NCBI RefSeq assembly: GCF_020510425.1
Contig: NZ_JAHBAH010000001.1
Span: 1,586,001 to 1,650,000, forward strand
Direction of reading: 5' to 3'
Source of the DNA: Quatrionicoccus australiensis
Lineage (GTDB): Bacteria; Pseudomonadota; Gammaproteobacteria; Burkholderiales; Rhodocyclaceae
Length of the DNA: 64,000 nt
Positions 8,618 to 14,347 of this stretch are shown here, piece after piece. The notes beneath the pieces were generated by a model. It saw only the letters and a program-made list of their open reading frames with translations, was not told where the DNA came from and searched no databases. Numbering within the stretch: the first letter of the stretch is position 1; the number at the start of each line of letters is the position of its first letter. A program made the translations under genes and the position numbers.

Positions 8618-8718
8618 AAAAAAAATGCCACCCCGTTTTTAGGCGGGGAGGCATGGCCAGGACACACACACTGCAAGGTACTACGGAGGAGGAAACAACA
8701 GGCACTGCAAATTCGATG
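8618..8718 (-). ncRNA. small RNA with anti-Shine-Dalgarno stretch
   Basis: A minus-strand sigma-70 promoter lies just upstream. The transcript would start near 8718 and end at a strong terminator whose stem is 8625-8635 with 8644-8654, followed by eight T on the minus strand (8618-8625). The roughly 100-nt RNA carries TTTCCTCCTCCG (8684-8695 reversed), which is complementary to ribosome-binding sites. No good open frame fits. The gap 8552-8925 thus holds motif copies 4 and 5 and this RNA. Confidence 0.65.
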
Positions 8719-8724
8719 AAAAGC

Positions 8725-8753
8725 ATTCTACACGAGCGCGCTCCTTATGTCAA
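8725..8753 (-). promoter_or_regulatory. sigma-70 promoter of the small RNA
   Basis: On the minus strand TTGACA (8753-8748) and TAGAAT (8730-8725) are separated by exactly 17 bp. Confidence 0.75.
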
Positions 8754-8782
8754 TAATAAAACATAAGATATTTATGTTTTTA

Positions 8783-8813
8783 AGCGCCCATAAGTCCGGG
8801 CAAGTGGTTATAC
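8783..8813 (+). promoter_or_regulatory. element-specific promoter motif, copy 5 (rightward)
   Basis: GCGCCCATAA (8784-8793) and GTGGTTATACG (8804-8814) on the plus strand with the same 15-nt gap. It is the only inverted copy and precedes the only rightward cargo gene. Confidence 0.8.
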
Positions 8814-8925
8814 GTAAGTGTCAACCACACAAAAGGACTTGCCGGCGACGCCGGAGGAAATAGCGAGACAACTGAGTGACTAACCCGCCCATCCGGGCAA
8901 TGGCGATAGCCGGCATGAAACACGC

Positions 8926-9816
8926 ATGCCAGCACTCAACTGGACCGCTACCCCTGAAGCACAAGCCGCTGCACGCGAAAAGAAAGCAGCTAACGTTGGC
9001 GCCGCAAAAGAAGGTGCCGCCCGCGAACGTCACGTTGTCGAGCGCCTGAAAAAGCGTATCAACGTCCCTTGCGTCATCTTCACGCAAGGCTACGCAGCAG
9101 ACGACGAAACTGAGCGCAAAGGCGAATTGCCTACCGACGCCGGCTACGAACCCAGCATTGCCGACTACCGCATTGAGCGCGTTCACAAAGACGTGCCGGC
9201 CCGCGTTCACGTGGAAGTCACGGGTAGCTCGAGCAAGTACATGAAAGTCGGCATGCACTTCTGGATTCGCATTGAGAAGCTGAAGCAATCGCAGCGCACT
9301 GGCGATACCAAATACTACGCCCTGCATTACGACAACTTCGGCTTCGGTAATGGCCGCGTTGAGCCCTGGACCGCGTATTTTCACGTCCCGGCGGACGCTT
9401 TCGACCTGTCCGGCACCGTTGCCGACATCGAGGCGCGCTACAACGACCGCCGCGGCGTACACGTCCGCTGGAGCAACCAGCAGGCTTTCCTTGCCCTGCC
9501 CTACGATACGGAATACCGCATCACTGAAACGCAGGTTGTTGCTGATATTGAGCGCATTCTCAACAAGGCCTGGTTTGACGCTAAGCTGGACGCTGAGACC
9601 CAAGCCGCCGACGCCGCATGGCACGCACTGCTGCAAGCCGACGCAGCCAAGCTGGAAGCCCTGAATTTGGACTTCATGGCCCGCCGCATGAAGCTTACCT
9701 GGCGCGACAACGCAGTCCAGACGCTGAATGCCGCTGAGCAAAAGACGCTTCAAGCCATCGGTTCGCTGAATACCCCGGACCTGCTGAAAAGCTACGTTGC
9801 GGCCATCAACGCCTAA
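8926..9816 (+). CDS. hypothetical protein, weak nuclease-like pattern
   Basis: The 296-residue soluble protein has an N-terminal helix with many charges, then a mixed region with SIADYRIE (about residue 76) and RVHVEVTG (about 93). This order of an acidic residue, then a strand with Glu, resembles PD-(D/E)xK nuclease folds, but the expected Lys is not present, so this is a guess. The C-terminal third is helical. It is the only rightward gene between 3.1 and 21.9 kb and has its own rightward copy of the element promoter about 110 nt upstream. Confidence 0.7.
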   Translation: MPALNWTATPEAQAAAREKKAANVGAAKEGAARERHVVERLKKRINVPCVIFTQGYAADDETERKGELPTDAGYEPSIADYRIERVHKDVPARVHVEVTGSSSKYMKVGMHFWIRIEKLKQSQRTGDTKYYALHYDNFGFGNGRVEPWTAYFHVPADAFDLSGTVADIEARYNDRRGVHVRWSNQQAFLALPYDTEYRITETQVVADIERILNKAWFDAKLDAETQAADAAWHALLQADAAKLEALNLDFMARRMKLTWRDNAVQTLNAAEQKTLQAIGSLNTPDLLKSYVAAINA

Positions 9817-9849
9817 CAAAGAAACGCCAGCTAACCCCTGGCGTTGTTG

Positions 9850-10545
9850 TTAAAGCATGGCGACGGGTTGCGCTGAAATCAGCGGACGGAGCGGCGCAAT
9901 CAAGGCCTTATGCCACTGCCACCCCTTCCCCTCTGGATTAACTGCAACGTAACGCTGGCCCAGTGTAAAGCGGGACGCCAGCGTAGGCACAAACCGCGGC
10001 CCCACTGTTGTAAAGAGCAGAATGCCGCGCCGGCCGCACTTCCCGTAGACCGCCAATTCGACGAGAGTGCCGCAAATCACCGGCGTCTCCGGCTCCGGCG
10101 CATTGCACGTCATCAGCGATTTGTAGCGCTCAGCCCACCGCTTGTGCAGATTGTAGAAGCCGCTACGGCGCGCTTCGGCAACGCCATGGTGCACGAGATA
10201 CGGCAGGCGCACACGAGCCCCAGCGAGATAGTCCGCGCCAAAAGAGCCGATACCGGAGCACTTACCGGCGTGTTCAATGTCCGCGAGAATTTGAGCATCG
10301 AGCACCGCGGGCGCGAGGTTGCCCGTCACGTAGCCATCGGCATGGTCAAGGTAGCAAGCGACATCACCGGCATAGAGCAGGCGCGGCGAAACGTGCGGGC
10401 GCACCACATCGTCAACCGTGCGGATGAGTGCCACATCGTCTTCGGACGCGACAACAAGCCCCAACGGGTAGCGGTCAAGAGAAGGTGCCGCTACGCGTTC
10501 GAAATCACGAAGTGGCACAGGCAGCTGCGAGGTGATAGTTAGCAT
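9850..10545 (-). CDS. hypothetical protein
   Basis: About 231 residues; starts at 10545 (AGGA 5 nt upstream) or 10551 are both possible, and the start overlaps or abuts the stop of the upstream gene (10553). No signal peptide or membrane span. It contains several Cys (AGDVACYL, GKCSGIG, CGKCGRRG-like spacing) and a basic C-terminal half. It is the third gene of a leftward operon read from motif copy 6. No family recognised. Confidence 0.65.
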   Translation of the reverse strand: MLTITSQLPVPLRDFERVAAPSLDRYPLGLVVASEDDVALIRTVDDVVRPHVSPRLLYAGDVACYLDHADGYVTGNLAPAVLDAQILADIEHAGKCSGIGSFGADYLAGARVRLPYLVHHGVAEARRSGFYNLHKRWAERYKSLMTCNAPEPETPVICGTLVELAVYGKCGRRGILLFTTVGPRFVPTLASRFTLGQRYVAVNPEGKGWQWHKALIAPLRPLISAQPVAML

Positions 10546-10552
10546 TTCCATC

Positions 10553-11050
10553 CTACCCATTGATAACACCACCACCGTCCCGCGTAGGGGCCTTGCCCAG
10601 CAGTCGCCAGCCGTAACGCTGCGCAACCAGCGACAACGCATCGGACGGGTGAATATCCGACGGGGCAATATCGCGGCTTTCCCACACGCTGGCTTCACGA
10701 GCTGCGGCGGTGATAGAGATAACCGCCAGCTCAGCGACATCCTGCGCATCCGAAGCAGGACCAACGATAAGCACCTTGCCCGGCGCCAGCGTTGCCGCAG
10801 CGGCAGCTACGGCGCGCGAGCGAGCAACGAGGTACACGCGGTCTTCGGCGTTTGCAGCTTCAATCGCGCACTGGACGTTATCAGCGCGCAAATCAAGCAG
10901 CACAACACTGGCGGGCGTACTATCAGCCGCAGCACACGAAACAGCGGCAGCGGCGTACGGTGGGGCTTTCTCTTTCTCACCAGCCATAGCCGCGCGAGCA
11001 GAGGCCGCCAGGAGCATGGCGGCAATCAGGGCGTAAACAAGCGGGCGCAT
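10553..11050 (-). CDS. exported Ala-rich hypothetical protein
   Basis: The 165-residue protein starts with a Sec signal (MRPLVYALIAAMLLAASARAAMA). The mature part is rich in Ala and Val with an alternating beta-alpha pattern (VVLLDLRAD, VYLVARS, VLIVGPAS). Its ATG overlaps the TGA of the upstream 53-residue gene, so translation is coupled. No family recognised. Confidence 0.7.
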   Translation of the reverse strand: MRPLVYALIAAMLLAASARAAMAGEKEKAPPYAAAAVSCAAADSTPASVVLLDLRADNVQCAIEAANAEDRVYLVARSRAVAAAAATLAPGKVLIVGPASDAQDVAELAVISITAAAREASVWESRDIAPSDIHPSDALSLVAQRYGWRLLGKAPTRDGGGVING

Positions 11051-11211
11051 CAGGCGGCCTCCTGGACCGCGGCAGCAATGAGCGGCGCGGTGGCAGAGCC
11101 CACTGCGATACCGGCAAGCACGGCGACATTGAGCACAATCACCAGGTAGCCGGCGGCTTTGGTAACTGCGAGCAATGAGTCAAATTTGGAAAGGGTTTTT
11201 TGGTGTGGCAT
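11050..11211 (-). CDS. 53-residue membrane protein
   Basis: A short frame from ATG at 11211 to TGA at 11052-11050 has an AAGGAT ribosome-binding site 6 nt upstream. It encodes a protein with one hydrophobic span at about residues 20-47, rich in Ala, Val and Gly. The stop overlaps the start of the next gene (TGATG). Position right behind promoter motif copy 6 makes it the first gene of a three-gene operon. Such size and composition recall small inner-membrane or pilin-like subunits, but that is inference. Confidence 0.65.
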   Translation of the reverse strand: MPHQKTLSKFDSLLAVTKAAGYLVIVLNVAVLAGIAVGSATAPLIAAAVQEAA

Positions 11212-11248
11212 CCGTTAATCCTTGAATGTAGTTAGGGCAGATGAGCCG

Positions 11249-11279
11249 GTATAACCACTACCGCCACCCCATAGGCGCC
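11249..11279 (-). promoter_or_regulatory. element-specific promoter motif, copy 6
   Basis: Leftward GCGCCTATGG and GTGGTTATAC with the 15-nt gap, 38 nt before the 53-residue gene. Confidence 0.8.
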
Positions 11280-11300
11280 GCACGCGGCATGTCCTGTAAT

Positions 11301-11314
11301 TGAGTAAATGAGTA
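11301..11314. repeat. TGAGTA direct repeat, copy 4
   Basis: TGAGTAAATGAGTA lies between promoter motif copies 6 and 7. Confidence 0.5.
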
Positions 11315-11326
11315 ACTACCGGACAC

Positions 11327-11401
11327 AAAAAGGCCGCTGACTTTCGCCAGCGGCCCGTTTGCTTGTCATAGCTAATTTGTCCTTCAAAGAACTCCCAATG
11401 C
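11327..11401 (-). ncRNA. short terminated transcript behind promoter motif copy 7
   Basis: Motif copy 7 points at a stretch that ends after about 75 nt in an intrinsic terminator (stem 11332-11339 with 11348-11355, then TTTTTG on the minus strand). The only frame is 17 codons (11369-11316) and runs through the terminator, so a small RNA is more likely than a peptide. Confidence 0.5.
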
Positions 11402-11407
11402 CCTTAC

Positions 11408-11438
11408 GTATAACCACATCCGGCTGACCATAGGCGGT
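11408..11438 (-). promoter_or_regulatory. element-specific promoter motif, copy 7
   Basis: Leftward CGCCTATGG (first base of the block differs) and GTGGTTATACG with the 15-nt gap. No protein gene follows before a terminator. The gap 11212-11534 holds copies 6 and 7, this short RNA and repeats. Confidence 0.75.
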
Positions 11439-11507
11439 GGGGGTGCAGTTATTTAGCGGTCACGGGTCAACTTCGCCATAGGGGTTGCTGCTGGACCACA
11501 CACCATG

Positions 11508-11528
11508 AAAACCGCCCCGGAGGGCGGT
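11508..11528 (-). terminator. probable terminator of the 11.5-12.3 kb operon
   Basis: ACCGCCC (11511-11517) pairs with GGGCGGT (11522-11528), followed on the minus strand by TTTTC. A near copy lies at 12372-12393. Confidence 0.55.
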
Positions 11529-11534
11529 GTGGGG

Positions 11535-11981
11535 TTACTTCAGTTCGGCGGCGTACTTGTGGACCAGCTTCTTGCCCGCGGCGGCCATGGCTGACCGGTC
11601 CAGGCCCCACAAGGGGCTCTTCTTCAAGTCGTAGGTTTTGCCGTGCTCCAGGTACATGAAAATGTAGTAGCCAAAGGTGGTGCCCCGGTTATTCAGGCCA
11701 TAATCCCACGACATGCACATGTAGTCAGAAGACCAGTCGTCGATGAGTTCATACAGGGCGGCATCCGACAGAAAAGCCAGCTCAGGCAGCAGCTCACGCG
11801 CGTCCGGGATATTTTCGGCAATGTCTTCGGCTTCCGCCCAGGCATCCTTCAGACGCTCGATGAGCCGGGCTTGCAGCTCGGGCGAGCGGGCCAGCACTTG
11901 AAACGGCAAGGCCGGGACTTCCTGCTCAAGGCCAAGTTCTTCGACACCGAGGTATTTTTGCAGGTTGAGCGCAATAAGCAT
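11535..11981 (-). CDS. hypothetical acidic protein
   Basis: The 148-residue soluble protein is acidic in its first half (EVEELGLEQE, AWAEAEDIAENIPD) and carries a Trp/Tyr-rich patch (DDWSSDYMCMSWDYGLNN) at about residues 90-110. No signal peptide. It starts 4 nt after the stop of the upstream gene, so both come from motif copy 8. No family recognised. Confidence 0.65.
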   Translation of the reverse strand: MLIALNLQKYLGVEELGLEQEVPALPFQVLARSPELQARLIERLKDAWAEAEDIAENIPDARELLPELAFLSDAALYELIDDWSSDYMCMSWDYGLNNRGTTFGYYIFMYLEHGKTYDLKKSPLWGLDRSAMAAAGKKLVHKYAAELK

Positions 11982-11985
11982 GGCG

Positions 11986-12297
11986 TTAGGCCTTCACGTC
12001 AGAAACTTCAGTGAAAACAGACCACCCTACGACGGCGGCGTACTCAGCTTGCGTAGCGGCGTCGACATCGGCAATTTGCAAACCATCAGCAACTTGCAAA
12101 ACGAGTTTGCCTTGGTATTCGGCCATCAGGCGGTCCAACTGTTCCGTGGAAGCGATGCCGACCGGCGCGTGGCCACCGCACTGGCGGGCCCAGGCAGACG
12201 TTTGCGGCTCAGCAGCGGGCCGCGGGATACTGATATAGCCTTCGTGCGAGTGCAGTTCGCGGACATCGGCGGAGTTGATAGAAGCGGTGTGAATCAT
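11986..12297 (-). CDS. hypothetical protein
   Basis: The 103-residue soluble protein starts at 12297 behind an AAGGGG site; the longer frame to 12363 would cross the promoter motif. The sequence is mixed alpha/beta with a central Ala/Gln-rich helix. It is first in a two-gene operon. No family recognised. Confidence 0.65.
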   Translation of the reverse strand: MIHTASINSADVRELHSHEGYISIPRPAAEPQTSAWARQCGGHAPVGIASTEQLDRLMAEYQGKLVLQVADGLQIADVDAATQAEYAAVVGWSVFTEVSDVKA

Positions 12298-12330
12298 AGG
12301 TGTTACCCCTTGTGGTTGATAGATACTTCC

Positions 12331-12361
12331 GTATAACCACTTAGGCCCACTCATAGGCGCC
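12331..12361 (-). promoter_or_regulatory. element-specific promoter motif, copy 8
   Basis: Leftward GCGCCTATGA and GTGGTTATACG with the 15-nt gap, 34 nt before the gene start at 12297. Confidence 0.8.
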
Positions 12362-12371
12362 ACACACCATG

Positions 12372-12393
12372 AAAAACCGCCCGGGAGGGCGGT
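12372..12393 (-). terminator. intrinsic terminator
   Basis: ACCGCCC (12376-12382) pairs with GGGCGGT (12387-12393), followed by TTTTTC on the minus strand, 12 nt after the stop at 12405. Confidence 0.7.
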
Positions 12394-12404
12394 GGGGGAT
12401 TCGC

Positions 12405-12827
12405 TTAAAAGGTGGCGGTCACCGTCACGGTTATTTTCGGACCTTCGGTTTCAGCATCCGGCCAGCCGTTACCATCCGCTTTAGTCAGCACGTAAAGGCA
12501 GTAGGGGCACATGCGTTGGCGAAGCGTAGTTAGTGCGCCAGCGCCGTCTGCGCCAGTCAGCACGTCGTGCGCCGGTGTGCCGGTCAGCCACTCAGCCAAG
12601 GCGGCCGAGCCGCGGTCAAAGACGGCAGCGCAAATAGCTTTCGGAGACAGGCGACCTTCGGAATGCAGCTTGGCGAGCATCGCGTGCAGCGTAATGGCAG
12701 TTATATGGTCGAAATACTGCTTCGAAGGGTTGTCGCTCGGCTCATCCGGCAGCAGGGCGCCGCGCAGGGTGTCAATCGACGGGAAGTGCAGGCCTTCATA
12801 GCAGACGACGGTTTGGGCTTGGGTCAT
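12405..12827 (-). CDS. hypothetical protein
   Basis: About 140 residues from ATG 12827 with CTGGAG 5 nt upstream. Soluble, with a central helical region and a C-terminal strand of alternating Thr and Val (KITVTVTATF). A CPYC pair lies near residue 107 (RMCPYCLYVL), which resembles a thioredoxin-type CxxC but without the surrounding fold signature. A single-gene unit between motif copy 9 and a terminator. Confidence 0.65.
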   Translation of the reverse strand: MTQAQTVVCYEGLHFPSIDTLRGALLPDEPSDNPSKQYFDHITAITLHAMLAKLHSEGRLSPKAICAAVFDRGSAALAEWLTGTPAHDVLTGADGAGALTTLRQRMCPYCLYVLTKADGNGWPDAETEGPKITVTVTATF

Positions 12828-12857
12828 GAATACTCCAGGTGGGTTATAGGCACTTGC

Positions 12858-12888
12858 GTATAACCACTCGGTCTGTTCCATAGGCGCT
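12858..12888 (-). promoter_or_regulatory. element-specific promoter motif, copy 9
   Basis: Leftward GCGCCTATGG and GTGGTTATACG with the 15-nt gap, about 30 nt before the gene start at 12827. Confidence 0.8.
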
Positions 12889-12891
12889 AGA

Positions 12892-12969
12892 CCCCATCGC
12901 CAGGGTGGTTGCGTGAAATCGGCTACTGCGCTGGCGCGCGAGAGCAGCATCAACCCCATTGGCGAGCCA
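12892..12969. repeat. TCGCCA/TGGCGA repeat, copy A
   Basis: It shares ATCGCCA at one end, GCGCTGGCGCGC in the middle and CAGCATCAACCCCATTGG plus CGAGCC at the other end with copy B (23803-23877). The end blocks are complementary. Confidence 0.6.
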
Positions 12970-12993
12970 ACCTATGCCACCGGAGGCACATAA

Positions 12994-13088
12994 GAAAAAA
13001 GGGCTGCCATCGCTGGTAACCCTTTCCCAACCGGCCGCTTGTACATAGCCCGGTTTACGCCTACGGCCATACCCCCACATAAGGCGCC
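12994..13088 (-). ncRNA. possible small RNA S1 (pair with S2)
   Basis: A minus-strand TATACT box (13100-13095) precedes about 95 nt ending in a stem (AAGGG...CCCTT, 12999-13024) with a T-run. It shares TACAAGCG, then TTGGGAAAGGGT and ACCAG in the same order with the next unit S2. No credible frame. The gap 12828-13304 is filled by motif copy 9, repeat A, S1, S2 and a terminator. Confidence 0.4.
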
Positions 13089-13130
13089 GTGTTGAGTATA
13101 GACACATTATGTTTTCGGGCTGGCTATAGA

Positions 13131-13198
13131 AAGAAGAAAGGGCCCTGGTGGACCCTTTCCCAAGCTTTCGCTTGTAGGCAACATCGGCGAATGTGCGC
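13131..13198 (-). ncRNA. possible small RNA S2 (pair with S1)
   Basis: A TATACG box lies at 13210-13205 on the minus strand (GTGACCTATACG, close to the element -10 block but without its upstream block). The unit has a CAAGCGAAAGCTTG hairpin and ends in GAAAGGG...CCCTTTC with a T-rich tail (13131-13157). Confidence 0.4.
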
Positions 13199-13258
13199 TG
13201 ATACCGTATAGGTCACCCGTCGTAAACCGCCCGCCATTCGAGCTAGGTCTCCTTAACG

Positions 13259-13283
13259 AAAAAGGCCGCCCTCGCGGACGGCC
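13259..13283 (-). terminator. terminator of the pilus operon
   Basis: GC-rich stem 13264-13283 followed by TTTTTC on the minus strand, 21 nt after the last pilus gene. Confidence 0.75.
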
Positions 13284-13304
13284 CGTTTTCGGCACACATC
13301 ACTA

Positions 13305-13796
13305 TCAGTACGAAATGATGAGATTGGCGGTGCGCGATTGCAGCTGACCTGAGTGCGCAAAACCGCCGCCGGCAGCCTGGCCTGCGGCCTGGATGTAGAT
13401 GCGAGCATCTGCGCGTCCGCCGGTGTAGTCGCCAATCGGCGTCGTGCCGCTGATGCCCGGGCCGGTCGCCAGCGGCAGTGAGTAGCCGGCATCGGACCAG
13501 AGCGAGATGGTTACATCTTCGACGCCGCCGCCATCGAGCGTCGTGGCGACAGTGTCAGCGTCCGATTTAATCGTCCAGGCCACGCCGTCGTCACACCAGG
13601 CCATGACATCCACATGGGTGCGCGAGGGCTGGGTGACATCAACCGGTGTCAGCGAGACACCGGGGATGCTCACCCATTCGCACGACGGAACGACTTCGAG
13701 TGAGATTGGTACGTCGACAGACAGCGTCACGGCACTGGCCGAACCGCATGCAACGCAAAGAGCAGCAGCGGCGACGAGAGATTGCAGATATTTCAT
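13305..13796 (-). CDS. spore coat U-domain pilus subunit 2
   Basis: This 163-residue exported protein has a signal peptide (MKYLQSLVAAAALCVACGSASA), then a beta-rich domain with paired Cys (PSCEW, AWCDDG) typical of spore-coat-U/archaic pilins, and ends in the alternating pattern TANLIISY that serves for donor strand exchange. It is the last gene of the pilus operon, 22 nt after subunit 1. Because it is distal and differs in the first strand, it may be the tip or a minor subunit; that is inference. Confidence 0.75.
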   Translation of the reverse strand: MKYLQSLVAAAALCVACGSASAVTLSVDVPISLEVVPSCEWVSIPGVSLTPVDVTQPSRTHVDVMAWCDDGVAWTIKSDADTVATTLDGGGVEDVTISLWSDAGYSLPLATGPGISGTTPIGDYTGGRADARIYIQAAGQAAGGGFAHSGQLQSRTANLIISY

Positions 13797-13818
13797 AGTG
13801 GGTATCCTTGAGTTGGGG

Positions 13819-14301
13819 TTAGTACACAATGGTGAATGCGTTGCTAAACAGCAGGTTCTGCACGCCGTTCGTTGGTACACGCAGTTGCGCGCGCAGAAAA
13901 ATGTTGGTGAGCGTAATCGGCTCATCGACACCAGTGCCGGTGCGAGTCAAGCCGTCACCGACAAAGGTGCCGTCAGCCGAATCGATTGCCGAACCTAGGC
14001 CTAGCTCGTACGTCTGCGGGCCTACCGTTTTGATGATGGTGTGCACAGGCACGCCAATGGTGTACACCGTGCCCGCAGAGCAGTTCACGTGCAGCGTCAG
14101 ACCGAGCTGCTGGCCGCCGCCGACCAGCAGGTCTTGCGAGCGCAGTGTGCCGAGGTTGAGCGCATCCGCAGACGCAGTGCAACTGGCGCCGACCGTGCCG
14201 CCGATTGGCAGCGGGGCTGTCATCTGGTCAGCGTTTGCGGCGCCGGCAACACCACAGGCAAGTGCTGCGGCAAAGAGGGTTTTGGTAAAAAGGTGCTTCA
14301 T
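13819..14301 (-). CDS. spore coat U-domain pilus subunit 1
   Basis: The 160-residue protein starts at 14301 with AGGAG 8 nt upstream and carries a Sec signal. The mature chain has GGTVGASCTASA and LHVNCSAGTVYTIGV, the two-Cys pattern of SCPU-type pilins (Csu-like archaic pili), and the terminal strand NAFTIVY. Polymerised at the outer membrane by the adjacent usher after capture by the periplasmic chaperone. Probably the major subunit, because it is next to the usher. Confidence 0.8.
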   Translation of the reverse strand: MKHLFTKTLFAAALACGVAGAANADQMTAPLPIGGTVGASCTASADALNLGTLRSQDLLVGGGQQLGLTLHVNCSAGTVYTIGVPVHTIIKTVGPQTYELGLGSAIDSADGTFVGDGLTRTGTGVDEPITLTNIFLRAQLRVPTNGVQNLLFSNAFTIVY

Positions 14302-14347
14302 AGGAAATCTCCTGTTGGTGGTAAAAAAAGGTTGGGGTTGGGTTGGG

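Noticed and set aside
13200..13215. Possible twelfth promoter motif (GTGACCTATACGG)
   Set aside because: The -10 block is close, but no GCGCC block stands 15 nt upstream, so I did not count it.
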